From Stutzerimonas stutzeri (GTDB taxonomy: Bacteria; Pseudomonadota; Gammaproteobacteria; Pseudomonadales; Pseudomonadaceae): DNA of 64,000 bases. Positions 25,667 through 34,181 of the stretch are shown in pieces. The position numbers and the translations under genes are program-made. The notes under the pieces are model-generated. The model saw nothing but the letters and a program-made list of their open reading frames with translations. It searched no databases and was not told the origin of the DNA. Positions within the stretch are counted from its first letter, which is position 1. Each line of letters opens with the position of its first letter. Location of the stretch: positions 28,974-92,973 of the forward strand of contig NZ_JAAMQZ010000019.1 of assembly GCF_013522825.1 (NCBI RefSeq), in the 5' to 3' direction.

Positions 25667-26671
25667 ATGACGCTCCTGTCCAGATTCTCAAAGCTAATGA
25701 TGACCTCGGCGCTGATGACCGCCGTGCTGAGCACGCCGATCATGGCCAGTGCGGCGACAACCATCCGACTCGGCTGGACCACTGCCGACAGCGCGGTCGA
25801 CCCCTACGCCATCGCCGCTCACTATTTCGCCGAAGAGCTGGAAGCGGTCGCACCGGGCGCCTTCTCGGTGAAATTCTTCCCGAGCAACCAGCTGGGCAAC
25901 GACACCGACATGCTTCAAGGCATGCAATTTGGCACACTCGATGCTGGCGTCATTACCGGTACACAGCTGGGTACGCTGAACAAGAGCTTTCAGTTGCTGG
26001 ACCTTCCGTTTCTGTTCAAGGACCGCGAGCAGGCGCACCAGATTCTCGATGGCGAGCTTGGCCAGGAACTGTTCCAGCGTCTCGAACAGCAGGGCATCGT
26101 CGGTCTGGGTTTCGCTGAGGCGGGCTTTCGCCACACGATCAACAACCGCCGCCCGGTCAACACACCGGCTGACCTGAGCGGCATCAAGCTGCGCGTGCAG
26201 CCCAGTGATCTGTTCCTTGCCAGCTTCCAGGCGCTGGGGGCCAATCCGGTGCCGATGGCCTGGAGCGAGTCATATACCGCCGTGCAGCAGGGTACGGTCG
26301 ATGGACTGGAGATACCGCTCGCAGTGATTTATGCGAACAAATACGCCAGCGCGGTGAAATACCTCTCGCTGACCAACCACACTTACAACGCGCTGCCACT
26401 GCTGATGTCGAAACAGGCCCTTTCCCGGCTGCCGGACGAACAGCAGAAAGCCATCCACACGGCAGCCAGGAAAGCCATCGAACGCCAGCGGGCCGAAGTG
26501 GCGAAGAACGAGCAGGCGCTTATCGAACAGATCGAGTCCGAGGGGATGCAAATCAACGAGGTGACCGACGCCCTGGCCTTCCGCGAGGCGGTCCGCCCCG
26601 TCTATGAACGCTACCGCACACAGATCGGAGAAGATCTGGTCGACCAGACCCTGCAACTGATCTCCGAATAA
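25667..26671 (+). CDS. dctP: TRAP transporter solute-binding protein (DctP family)
   Basis: 334 residues. A signal peptide ends around 'STPIMASAA', followed by a periplasmic DctP-type binding protein: 'TTIRLGWTTADSAVDPYAIAAHYFAEELEAVAPGAFSVKFFPSNQLGNDTDMLQGMQFGTLDAG', the family arginine in 'GIKLRVQPSDLFLASFQALGANPVPMAWSESYTAVQQGTVDGLEIP'. It captures a carboxylate (typically a sugar acid, dicarboxylate or aromatic acid) for import. The start at 25667 has AGAGGAAG just upstream; the longer frame is rejected because the signal peptide would be buried. First gene of the dctPQM-amidohydrolase operon. Confidence 0.94.
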   Translation: MTLLSRFSKLMMTSALMTAVLSTPIMASAATTIRLGWTTADSAVDPYAIAAHYFAEELEAVAPGAFSVKFFPSNQLGNDTDMLQGMQFGTLDAGVITGTQLGTLNKSFQLLDLPFLFKDREQAHQILDGELGQELFQRLEQQGIVGLGFAEAGFRHTINNRRPVNTPADLSGIKLRVQPSDLFLASFQALGANPVPMAWSESYTAVQQGTVDGLEIPLAVIYANKYASAVKYLSLTNHTYNALPLLMSKQALSRLPDEQQKAIHTAARKAIERQRAEVAKNEQALIEQIESEGMQINEVTDALAFREAVRPVYERYRTQIGEDLVDQTLQLISE

Positions 26672-26699
26672 CGTCACGACACCCAGCGGGCGCAGATCC

Positions 26700-27194
26700 A
26701 TGTTCAGACTTCTGGAAACGGGCAGCAGACGGCTTGCCGCCGTCACCGCAGCCCTCGGCGCGGCATGCGCCTTGATCATGTCCCTTTCGCTCCTGCTGGG
26801 CGTGTTCTACCGCTACGTGCTCAATGCGTCCCTGACCTGGACGGATGAGGTCGCCCTGCTCGCGTTCAGCTGGACGATCTTTCTGTTCGCCAGCGTACTG
26901 GTTCGCGGCTTCGCTCATGTCCGTGTCACGCTGGTGCTCGGCATGCTGCCGGCCACGCTGCGATTCATGCTTGAGCGACTGAACCTGCTCCTGGTGGCCG
27001 CCTTCGGGGCGTTGATGCTGTGGGCTGGATGGAACTTCGCCGGTTTCACGGCGCAGCAGGTATCGCCCGCCCTTCGTTATCCACTGTGGCTACAGGGCTC
27101 GGCCATTCCTGTGTCCGGCGCGCTGATCCTGTTCCACGCCATCGTCCTGCTGCTGAGTCCGCGCGAGCATCTGGCCAAGGAGGCGCAAGCATGA
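26700..27194 (+). CDS. dctQ: TRAP transporter small permease (DctQ family)
   Basis: 164 residues with four transmembrane helices and the DctQ motif 'GVFYRYVLNASLTWTDEVALLAFSWTIFLFASVLVRGFAHVRVTLV'. It partners the large permease; the ATG of dctM overlaps its stop (ATGA). Twenty-eight bases separate it from dctP. Confidence 0.93.
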   Translation: MFRLLETGSRRLAAVTAALGAACALIMSLSLLLGVFYRYVLNASLTWTDEVALLAFSWTIFLFASVLVRGFAHVRVTLVLGMLPATLRFMLERLNLLLVAAFGALMLWAGWNFAGFTAQQVSPALRYPLWLQGSAIPVSGALILFHAIVLLLSPREHLAKEAQA

Positions 27195-28471
27195 GCGAAG
27201 TCGCCCTGGTGCTCATCGGTGGTCTGTTCGTACTGTTGCTCCTGGGAGTGCCGATCGCATTCACGCTCGGTATCCTCACCGCGGTCGGTATCTGGATGGC
27301 CGATTTCAACCCGATGATTCTGGCGCAGCGCCTGGTGGCCGGCAGCAATATCTCCTCCCTGCTGGCCATCCCCGGCTTCATTCTCGCGGGCGACCTGATG
27401 AGCGCTGGCGGACTGTCGCGACGCCTGGTCAGAATCGCCTCGGTCTGCTTTGGCCACCTCACCGGCGGACTGTCGATGGCGACGGTGGCCGCAGGCACCT
27501 TCTTCGGTGCCATTTCCGGATCGGCCCCCGCCACTACCGCTGCCGTCGGCTCGGTCATGATCGACGAGATGGAAAAGCGCGGTTACTCGCGCGGCTACGC
27601 AGCCGGGTTGGCGACCTCCATCGGCCCGCTGGGGCAGATGATCCCGCCGTCCATCCCCATGATCATCTGGGGCGTGCTGGCGGAGCAGTCGATTTCCAAG
27701 CTGTTCCTGGCCGGCGTGGTGCCAGGACTGATCGCAGCCGCCGGCTTCTGCGTGGTCGGCTACCTGTACGCTCGTCGCCTGGGTATTCCCAAGGAAGCAC
27801 GCGCCAGCTTCGGACAGCTAGGCGCGGCATTTCGGGACGGCTTGTGGGCACTGCTGGCTCCGGTGGTCATTCTCGGCGGCATCTATGGAGGTATATTCAC
27901 TCCGACCGAGGCGGCTTTCGTCGGCGCGCTGTACAGCCTGATCATCGGCCTGTTCGTCTACAAGGACCTGAACTGGCGCACCCTGGGCCCACTGTTCATC
28001 CAGTCCATGCGCACCACCACGGTGATCATGTTCATCATCGTCGTTGCCTACGGCTTCGCCTGGATCATCGCCAGCGAGCAGATCCCCACCCAGATCAGCT
28101 CGGCGCTGCTGAGCATCACCGACAACCCCTTCCTGATTCTGCTGCTGCTCAACATCATGCTGCTGGTGCTCGGCGCGTTCATGGACACCGTGTCGGCCAT
28201 GGTCATCCTCAGCGGCGTGCTGACGGCAGTCGGCGCGCAGGTAGGACTCGACCCGATCCAGCTCGGCGCCATGGTGGTGATCAATTTTGCGGTCGGAATG
28301 GTCACCCCGCCGCTCGGCTACTCGCTGTTCGTCGCCTCTTCGATCAGTGGACTCAGCATCGAGACAGTGTCCCGCCATCTGTGGCCCTTCCTGCTGGTTC
28401 TGATCGCTCTGGTTGGGCTGATCGCCTACGTACCGGCAATCACCCTGTGGCTTCCGGGTCTGGTTGGCTAA
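27191..28471 (+). CDS. dctM: TRAP transporter large permease (DctM family)
   Basis: 426 residues, about twelve helices, the ion-coupled translocation subunit. Typical stretches are 'PGFILAGDLMSAGGLSRRLVRIASVCFGHLTGGLSMATVAAGTFFGAISGSAPATTAAVGSVMIDEMEKRGYSRGYAAGLATSIGPLGQMIPPSIPMIIWGV' and 'GIFTPTEAAFVGALYSL'. I chose the ATG at 27191, coupled to dctQ; a longer frame from 27020 would overlap most of dctQ. Confidence 0.95.
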   Translation: MSEVALVLIGGLFVLLLLGVPIAFTLGILTAVGIWMADFNPMILAQRLVAGSNISSLLAIPGFILAGDLMSAGGLSRRLVRIASVCFGHLTGGLSMATVAAGTFFGAISGSAPATTAAVGSVMIDEMEKRGYSRGYAAGLATSIGPLGQMIPPSIPMIIWGVLAEQSISKLFLAGVVPGLIAAAGFCVVGYLYARRLGIPKEARASFGQLGAAFRDGLWALLAPVVILGGIYGGIFTPTEAAFVGALYSLIIGLFVYKDLNWRTLGPLFIQSMRTTTVIMFIIVVAYGFAWIIASEQIPTQISSALLSITDNPFLILLLLNIMLLVLGAFMDTVSAMVILSGVLTAVGAQVGLDPIQLGAMVVINFAVGMVTPPLGYSLFVASSISGLSIETVSRHLWPFLLVLIALVGLIAYVPAITLWLPGLVG

Positions 28472-28481
28472 GGCGGGCTAT

Positions 28482-29399
28482 ATGAGCGGTCATTCCACAC
28501 AGTCAACATTCAGCGAGCCCACCATTCCCGGCGCGGACCCCAGCCCTCGACCACCCATCGAGGCGCTGCCGCCCAAGGCCTGCGACACCCACGCGCACCT
28601 GTTCGGGCCGCAGCAACGGTATCCCTATCAGGCGAATCGCAGCTATACACCGCCGGACGCCGGTGAAGCGGCCTATCGGAAGATGCTCGGCACGCTCGGT
28701 TTCGAGCGTGCCGTACTGGTTCAGCCAAGCGTGTTCGGTACCGACAACAGCCTCATGCTAGACACGCTCGCGGCGATCCGTAACGACGACCCGATCCAAT
28801 GGCGTGGTGTCGCCGTCGTTGACCGGTCGATCACTGATGCCGAGTTCGAGCGGATGCATGCACTGGGTGTGCGTGGAATCCGCATCAACCTGCTGTTCCC
28901 CGGCGGCGTGCCCTTCTCCGACATCGAAACGCTTGCCGAGCGGGTGACCGGTCTGGGTTGGCATGTGCAGTTTCTGGTAGACGTCTCGAAGATCGAGCGG
29001 CTGGCCGAACGCCTCGACCGCCTGCCCACCGACAGCGTGATAGACCACATGGGCCACATCCCGGCCCACCAGGGCGCCCATGACCCAGGCTTCAGACAAT
29101 TGCTTGCGCTACTCGAAGCGGGACGGACATGGGTCAAGCTCAGCGGGCCGAACCGGGTTTCTTCGCTTGGCCAAGCGCCTTTCGAGGATGTCGACGCTTT
29201 TGTCACCGAGCTGGTCTCGACGCGAGAAGATCGCTGTCTGTTCGGCACCGATTGGCCTCATGTGCAGCTACCCGGCCCGATACCCAACGACGGCGATCTG
29301 GTGGACGAATTTCTCCGCCTGGTACCTGACGCCGCTACACGTCGGCGCATCCTCAGCGACAACCCGGCCAAACTCTATGGTTTCAGCGAACAGCGCTAG
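28482..29399 (+). CDS. Amidohydrolase-2 family protein, lactonase-like
   Basis: 305 residues, a TIM-barrel metallohydrolase of the group holding 2-pyrone-4,6-dicarboxylate lactonase and sugar-acid lactonases (COG3618). Motifs: 'CDTHAHLFGP' for the metal/entry site, 'SYTPP', 'QPSVFGTDNSLML', 'GVRGIRINLL', 'VIDHMGHIPA', 'WVKLSGPNR', 'GTDWPHVQ'. All have counterparts in the enzyme half of the divergent fusion protein, so the two are paralogues that may act on the same or successive substrates. It follows dctM by 10 bases; the start at 28482 is MSGHSTQ. It likely opens a lactone imported by the TRAP system. Confidence 0.87.
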   Translation: MSGHSTQSTFSEPTIPGADPSPRPPIEALPPKACDTHAHLFGPQQRYPYQANRSYTPPDAGEAAYRKMLGTLGFERAVLVQPSVFGTDNSLMLDTLAAIRNDDPIQWRGVAVVDRSITDAEFERMHALGVRGIRINLLFPGGVPFSDIETLAERVTGLGWHVQFLVDVSKIERLAERLDRLPTDSVIDHMGHIPAHQGAHDPGFRQLLALLEAGRTWVKLSGPNRVSSLGQAPFEDVDAFVTELVSTREDRCLFGTDWPHVQLPGPIPNDGDLVDEFLRLVPDAATRRRILSDNPAKLYGFSEQR

Positions 29400-29462
29400 G
29401 TCCAGGTCGATCAAGGCCCATTCCCGACGGTTCATCGAGCCCCTGCCACTGCAGGCGGGTAG

Positions 29463-29485
29463 ATGGTACGGTCCGCCCGTACCAT
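29463..29485. promoter_or_regulatory. Perfect 9-base inverted repeat upstream of yghU, candidate operator
   Basis: ATGGTACGG-TCCGC-CCGTACCAT. Perfect 9-base arms with a 5-base centre lie about 92 bases before the yghU start, typical of a dimeric repressor site. No linked regulator gene is visible. Confidence 0.55.
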
Positions 29486-29576
29486 GGCCGACTACGATTC
29501 GGCCGGCACGAATACCGCCATTCAACTGTCCGAAAAAGCAGCTTCGGACGCTTCCTGTCCGGGAAAGGAGCTTCGC

Positions 29577-30383
29577 ATGAGCGACACCAGCTACACACCG
29601 CCGAAGGTCTGGACACATGACGCACCGTCGGGCGGCAAGTTCGCCAGCATCAACGCCCCCACCGCCGGCGCGCGCGAGGAAAAAGCGCTGCCGGTGGGCA
29701 AGCACCCGCTGCAGCTCTACTCGCTGGCCACCCCCAACGGCGTCAAGGTCAGCATCATGCTCGAAGAGCTGCTCGCCCTCGGCCATGCCGGCGCCGAATA
29801 CGACGCCTGGCTGATCAACATCGGCGACGGCGACCAGTTCGGCAGCGGCTTCGTCGAGATCAACCCCAATTCGAAGATCCCGGCACTGGCCGACCACAGC
29901 GTCGACGGCGAGCCACTGCGGGTATTCGAGTCCGGCTCGATCCTGGTCTACCTCGCGGAAAAATTCGGCGCCTTCCTGCCCAACGAACCCCGCGCGCGCA
30001 CCGAGACGCTGAACTGGCTGTTCTGGCAGATGGGCTCGGCGCCCTTCGTCGGCGGCGGCTTCGGGCATTTCTATGCCTATGCGCCGGAGAAATACGAATA
30101 CCCGATCAACCGCTATGCCATGGAAGCCAAGCGTCAGCTGGACGTGCTCGATCACCAGCTGGCCGAACGGCGCTATATCGCTGGCGATGAGTACACAATC
30201 GCCGACATGGCCATCTGGCCCTGGTACGGCGCCCTCGCCCTCGGCGAGCTGTACGAGGCAGCGGAGTTTCTTTCCGTGCAGGATTACCGGCACGTGCAAC
30301 GCTGGGCCGCCGAGATCGCCGCCCGCCCCGCGGTGATTCGCGGGCGCAAGGTCAACCGCACCTGGGGCGAGGAATCGGAATAG
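29577..30383 (+). CDS. yghU: Glutathione S-transferase, YghU type
   Basis: 268 residues. It contains the GST thioredoxin-like N domain ('LQLYSLATPNGVKVSIMLEELLALG', 'NPNSKIPALADHS', 'FESGSILVYLAEKFG') with the extra N-terminal arm of YghU ('PPKVWTHDAPSGGKFASINAPTAG'), and an all-helical C domain. YghU enzymes bind two glutathiones or the disulphide and act as disulphide-bond reductases or peroxidases. The ATG at 29577 has AAAGGAG 7 bases upstream; the longer frame is rejected. It is monocistronic behind a perfect palindrome. Confidence 0.95.
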   Translation: MSDTSYTPPKVWTHDAPSGGKFASINAPTAGAREEKALPVGKHPLQLYSLATPNGVKVSIMLEELLALGHAGAEYDAWLINIGDGDQFGSGFVEINPNSKIPALADHSVDGEPLRVFESGSILVYLAEKFGAFLPNEPRARTETLNWLFWQMGSAPFVGGGFGHFYAYAPEKYEYPINRYAMEAKRQLDVLDHQLAERRYIAGDEYTIADMAIWPWYGALALGELYEAAEFLSVQDYRHVQRWAAEIAARPAVIRGRKVNRTWGEESE

Positions 30384-30677
30384 GCGCCCGAGCGCCACGA
30401 TGCCTCGGATCTCGACTGATTCGCTACACGCTGCGGCGGGTGGAAACGGCAAATCCTTTCCACCTCGCAGCCGCACAAGCATGCCAGGCAGTCTTGCCAC
30501 ACTCCCCTGACCGCTGATCTTCCCCGCTGAACTCTGCCAGTAGTCACACACCCAAAGTTTCATGGGTGCTGCTTTTGGCTGTCTGTCATCCATGGGCTGA
30601 CCGCCTCTGGCGCGTCGTCGTGCCGGGCAACGCAGCGCTCTGCATACCCGGTTGTTCAACACAACGTGAGGTGAACC
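30384..30677. other. 294-base gap upstream of the GSP17M-like gene
   Basis: No gene is supported. A weak inverted repeat CACCCA-N8-TGGGTG lies at 30549-30568. The 3' part should hold the promoter of the gene at 30678, whose ribosome site reads GTGAGGTG. Confidence 0.5.
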
Positions 30678-31469
30678 ATGAGACATACACTGGTAGCAGC
30701 GTTCGCAACGCTGACCGATGCCAACCGCACTCGCGGCGACCTGATGGCGCGCGGCATCCCACGCGAGCAGATCCACGCCGTAGGCGCCGAAATGGCGGAA
30801 ATCCACGCCTACGACGCACCCTACTCCACCACCGACAGCACCCTGGATCGCACGCAGCATGACGCCAGGGTCGCGCATTTCTTCCAATCGCTGTTCGGCA
30901 ACGAACCCCACACAGACCATCGCCATTACGCTACGGCGTATCCGGATGCGATACGCCGGGGTGCTCTGGTAATCGCCGTGGATGTAACCGACGAGGACCA
31001 ACTGATCAGGGCCCGCGACGCGCTGGAATACAACGGCGCCCTGGACATCCACGAGCACGGCGCCGGCTCCAACGATACAGCCGCAGCGCACGGCTACCCC
31101 GGCCCCACCAGCCCCTATGCCGGCGCGACCGGCGGCGACAGCCACCTCGACAAGCACTTTGTCGGCACGCGTCATTCGACGGACCAGCATCTAGCCGCAA
31201 GCGCAGCGAGCCCAGGCCATACCACCGATGCGTCCTCGACCCGTCCTGACGCCAGCAGCTCTGCCGACACCGGTCGCTATGACATCGGTAGCGCCGCCAA
31301 ACGCGCCGGTACAGACTACCCTGAAACCACCGCCACCACGGCCCCGACCGGAGCCGGGACGACGGGCCACGGCACGCCTGTCGACGCACCCGGAGTCACT
31401 CCGGGCGTCGGCACCACTCAAACGGGGGCAAGTCGTGACCGTATCTGCGTGATCCAGCGACCGAGCTGA
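30678..31469 (+). CDS. General stress protein 17M-like N-terminus with low-complexity Thr/Gly/Asp tail
   Basis: 263 residues. The first about 115 ('MRHTLVAAFATLTDANRTRGDLMARGIPREQIHAVGAE', 'GALVIAVDVTDEDQLIRARDALEYNGALDIHEHG') resemble the glycine-zipper-free GSP17M/YflT-type stress domain. From about 120 on the protein is rich in Thr, Ser, Gly, Ala, His and Asp with no hydrophobic segments, a likely disordered region. No function can be assigned. It is followed by a strong hairpin at 31485. Confidence 0.7.
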   Translation: MRHTLVAAFATLTDANRTRGDLMARGIPREQIHAVGAEMAEIHAYDAPYSTTDSTLDRTQHDARVAHFFQSLFGNEPHTDHRHYATAYPDAIRRGALVIAVDVTDEDQLIRARDALEYNGALDIHEHGAGSNDTAAAHGYPGPTSPYAGATGGDSHLDKHFVGTRHSTDQHLAASAASPGHTTDASSTRPDASSSADTGRYDIGSAAKRAGTDYPETTATTAPTGAGTTGHGTPVDAPGVTPGVGTTQTGASRDRICVIQRPS

Positions 31470-31484
31470 CAGCAACGCCTTCAT

Positions 31485-31515
31485 AACAGCGGGCCGCACA
31501 AGGCGGCCCGCTGTT
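31485..31515. terminator. Strong hairpin after the GSP17M-like gene
   Basis: AACAGCGGGCCGC / GCGGCCCGCTGTT, a perfect 13-base-pair stem with loop ACAAG, 16 bases after the stop of the gene at 30678 and followed by a single extra T. Position supports a terminator although the T-run is short. Confidence 0.75.
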
Positions 31516-31714
31516 TAGCGACGCCCCCCTCCGCCCTGCCTCAAACACCAGCGATGCCGGCCCGCATCGTGAAGCGCGCCCCTCGTGGCAAGCCCTACGT
31601 GCTTACGGAAGCCATCCCCTGCGGCGATTGGCGCGGCAACGGCATAATGAACCTCGCGTACTCTGAACGCTCCGGGGCGGCTGAGTACTGCCCATCCGAG
31701 CCGAGGGCCACGCC

Positions 31715-32098
31715 ATGAACATGTCGAGATCCGTCACGTCCTGCCTGCTGGTTTGCCTGCCCGTATTTTCCAGCGCCTGGGCCGCCCAACCGGCCATGGA
31801 GCAGACGCAAGGTGCCTCCAAGAGCGCCTTTGTGCTGCACGAAGGCGGCAATATGCACACCGATCAGCAGGCCCTGCGTGAACGCCGTGCCAAGGCCCTC
31901 GAACGAGAACAGCGCGAAGCTCACAACGCCCTGATGGCGGCCAAGTACGCGATCACCCGGAAATACCTGGCCAAGCTACCGGCCCATGAGCACGAAGCCA
32001 TGCAGGCCGAACTGGCGGAGCAGCATGCAACCTTCGCCTATCGCTACCCCGAGGCCTATTCCCGACTGGTGAAAAACAACCCGCACAAAACGGACTGA
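31715..32098 (+). CDS. Small exported protein of unknown function
   Basis: 127 residues. A signal peptide (MNMSRSVTSCLLVCLPVFSSAWA, cleavage after AWA) precedes a highly charged helical region 'DQQALRERRAKALEREQREAHNALMAAKYAITRKYLAKLPAHEHEAMQAELAEQHATFAYRYPEAY', likely a coiled coil. No family is recognised. GAGGG lies 8 bases before the ATG. It is convergent with the DUF4126-type gene. Confidence 0.65.
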   Translation: MNMSRSVTSCLLVCLPVFSSAWAAQPAMEQTQGASKSAFVLHEGGNMHTDQQALRERRAKALEREQREAHNALMAAKYAITRKYLAKLPAHEHEAMQAELAEQHATFAYRYPEAYSRLVKNNPHKTD

Positions 32099-32114
32099 AC
32101 GCGCCCGCACCTCA

Positions 32115-32615
32115 TCACTCGCCCCGGCCACGCCCCAACGCCCGGCGCAACCCGGCGCTACCGACCGCCAGCGCCAGGCAGTCTTCGGCCAAGCCGAGCG
32201 CCGCATTCAGCAGCGGCCTCGGCTGATAGGGCTTGCGCAGGCTCAGCCCGATCTTGGCAGCGATCAGCGCCGCCGTCGCGCCGAACAATACCGGCACCCG
32301 TGCCGGCTCGCGCCGCACACCCGCCAGCGCCGCCGCACTCACGCCGCCCGAGAACGCACGAAACATCATCGAAGGGGCAATCGTGCGATCCGGAGCAAAG
32401 GGCATCTTGTCTCCCAGCACCTCGCTGGCCGCCAGCGGCACCAACGCCGTGCGCGCCACGTCAGACGTCAGCCACTGCGCGGCCTCGCCCGCGCCATCGA
32501 GATCATCCCGCCTGTTCAACGCTCGACTGACCATCGTCGGCGCCAACATGCTGCGCATGCCCGTCACCGCCCCGATTGCCAGGGCGGCCCACAAGAGACT
32601 GCTGGAATTGGTCAT
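32115..32615 (-). CDS. DUF4126-family membrane protein
   Basis: 166 residues with 'IGAVTGMRSMLAPTMVSRAL', 'LVPLAASEVLGDKMPFAPDRTIAPSMMFRAFSGGVSAAALAG' and later hydrophobic stretches, characteristic of the uncharacterised DUF4126 membrane family. The start at 32615 (MTNSSS) has GGGAG in front; a longer open frame to 32702 is rejected. Confidence 0.8.
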   Translation of the reverse strand: MTNSSSLLWAALAIGAVTGMRSMLAPTMVSRALNRRDDLDGAGEAAQWLTSDVARTALVPLAASEVLGDKMPFAPDRTIAPSMMFRAFSGGVSAAALAGVRREPARVPVLFGATAALIAAKIGLSLRKPYQPRPLLNAALGLAEDCLALAVGSAGLRRALGRGRGE

Positions 32616-32834
32616 GCTGGTTTCTCCCGATGGCTGTCTAATTCCGACCGGGCCGAAATGGGGACGTTCAGCGGAGAGCGGACTGGCCAGCCAAGGCCGC
32701 AAAGACTAATGCCGTCTTCCTCCAGACCCTCTCGTCGCTGTGGCAAGGCCCGTAGAGCCTGTCTTGTTCAGCTCGGTTAAATCACGAGTCAATGGATTCG
32801 ACCCTACAGGCCTCATGGCGCTCGACGATAAAAC

Positions 32835-33251
32835 TCAGAAACTGAACACCTTGCGTCCACTCTCCAGCATGGAACGGGCCATGTCGTCGGGCTTGGCCAC
32901 GCCGACGCCGTCCTTCAGGGCCTCTTTCGGGTGCCCGCTGTTGGGCAGATAGAGGGCACAGACCGATACGCTCGCGCCTTTGTCCATCGCGGCGGAAAGC
33001 AGTTGCGCCGGCGTGACGTCGTTCGGCTTCAGCGGCTCGCCACCTGCATCCTTCAGGGCCAACGATCCGGCCTGATCGCACAGCAGAATATCCACCTGGG
33101 CACCCTGCGCCTGCATCTGGTTGGCCAGGACCATCGCCATGCCCTGCGTCATGCCGCTGGCATCGCTGAGGATCACCGTAACCGATCGATCGTCAGCCAG
33201 CAGGCTTGAACTGGCACCCAGCAGCGCCACAGCACACAACAGCTTCTTCAT
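32835..33251 (-). CDS. Periplasmic DsrE-like protein
   Basis: 138 residues with signal peptide MKKLLCAVALLGASSSLLA. The mature part has the DsrE/DsrF-like alpha/beta pattern, 'VTVILSDASGMTQGMAMVLANQMQAQGAQVDILLCDQAGSLAL' and 'MDKGASVSVCALYLPNSG'. The cysteines in ILLCDQ and VSVCALY are candidates for sulphur binding. Third gene of the ArsR-rhodanese-DsrE operon, 28 bases after the rhodanese gene, which suggests sulphur or persulphide trafficking outside the cytoplasm. Confidence 0.82.
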   Translation of the reverse strand: MKKLLCAVALLGASSSLLADDRSVTVILSDASGMTQGMAMVLANQMQAQGAQVDILLCDQAGSLALKDAGGEPLKPNDVTPAQLLSAAMDKGASVSVCALYLPNSGHPKEALKDGVGVAKPDDMARSMLESGRKVFSF

Positions 33252-33279
33252 CGTTGTATCTCCTTGCTAAGCCTGGCCG

Positions 33280-33822
33280 TTACTGGCCGCGATAGATTTT
33301 CTGCAGGTTCATCTTCGGGCTCCACGGCAGGCCTTCATTCTGCCAACCGTTGAGCAGGCGGAATCCGGCCTGCTCGCCTTCCTTGATGCTGTCGCCCTGG
33401 AAACCATGAACGACATAGCGGGCGTTGGGGAAGCCGTTTTCACGCAGGTACCGGGCGCTGGGCTCGCCGCGCTCGCTGCCGGAACGGCACAGGGTGACGA
33501 TTTCGCTGTCCGCCGGCAGGCCGCGCCGCTCAAGCTCCGCGGCGACTTCGGCAACGAAGTTCGGGTTGCGGTTGACGCTGAAGGTTCCGCGTTCCTCATT
33601 CACCTCATTGCGGTCAACCAGCAGATAGGGAATATTCACATGCGCGCTGTCGGTGAAACCGACAAACATGATCTCGACAGGATCTCGCACATCGATGAAC
33701 AGAAAGTCTTTCTCTCCGCTTTCGACCTTGGCCTGGGTCTCCTTGGCCGGCATGCCGATCTCCACGGCCTGAACGTTCAGGGCAAACAAGCAGCCCAGCA
33801 TGACTCCAGCAAGCATCTTCAT
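33280..33822 (-). CDS. Periplasmic rhodanese-domain protein
   Basis: 180 residues with a signal peptide (MKMLAGVMLGCLFALNVQA). The rhodanese domain has 'DFLFIDVRDPVEIMFVGFTDSAHVNIPYLLVDRN' and active-site loop CRSGSERG, where the cysteine carries the persulphide. It is located between an ArsR-type repressor and a DsrE-like gene, both on the same strand, which fits a persulphide handling operon. Start and length are as expected for single-domain exported rhodaneses. Confidence 0.9.
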   Translation of the reverse strand: MKMLAGVMLGCLFALNVQAVEIGMPAKETQAKVESGEKDFLFIDVRDPVEIMFVGFTDSAHVNIPYLLVDRNEVNEERGTFSVNRNPNFVAEVAAELERRGLPADSEIVTLCRSGSERGEPSARYLRENGFPNARYVVHGFQGDSIKEGEQAGFRLLNGWQNEGLPWSPKMNLQKIYRGQ

Positions 33823-33849
33823 TGCGCAATCCTCTCGAGTGGTTGGCTC

Positions 33850-34161
33850 TCAAGGGCAGAAGATCTCCTTGAGAGTGCCGATCAGCCGGTTCACATCGGG
33901 ATTGCCGATCCGGTAGTACAGCGTCTGCGCCTCGCGGCGAAAGGTAATCAGCCCCTCGTCGCGCATTTTCGCCAGATGCTGCGACAGCGCCGACTGGCTC
34001 AACGGCAGGTACCGGTGCAGCTCCCCCACTGACAATTCGCCATGCTCGATCAGCAGGCAGAGCACCAGCAGCCGGTGCTCGTTACCCACGGCACGCAGCA
34101 TGACCGCCGCCCTGGCCGCACTGTCCTGCAGAACGGCCAGCTCCTGTTCACTGAATGCCAT
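33850..34161 (-). CDS. ArsR-family repressor, BigR/SqrR/YgaV-like persulphide sensor type
   Basis: 103 residues, a winged helix-turn-helix with 'LSVGELHRYLPLSQSALSQHLAKMRDEGLITFRREAQTLYYRIG'. The metal-binding motif ELCVCDL of classical ArsR is absent. Instead two cysteines, C35 ('LLVLCLLIEHGE') and C102 ('LKEIFCP'), sit where BigR, SqrR and YgaV form a tetrasulphide bridge in response to hydrogen sulphide or persulphides. It is first in the operon with a rhodanese and a DsrE-like protein, and the AT-rich dyad just upstream is its likely operator. Confidence 0.87.
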   Translation of the reverse strand: MAFSEQELAVLQDSAARAAVMLRAVGNEHRLLVLCLLIEHGELSVGELHRYLPLSQSALSQHLAKMRDEGLITFRREAQTLYYRIGNPDVNRLIGTLKEIFCP

Positions 34162-34181
34162 AGGGCCTCTGATTAAGCTGA

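Noticed and set aside
32780..32810. tRNA T-arm-like string (GGATTCGACCCTAC)
   Set aside because: No acceptor, D or anticodon stems can be formed around it.
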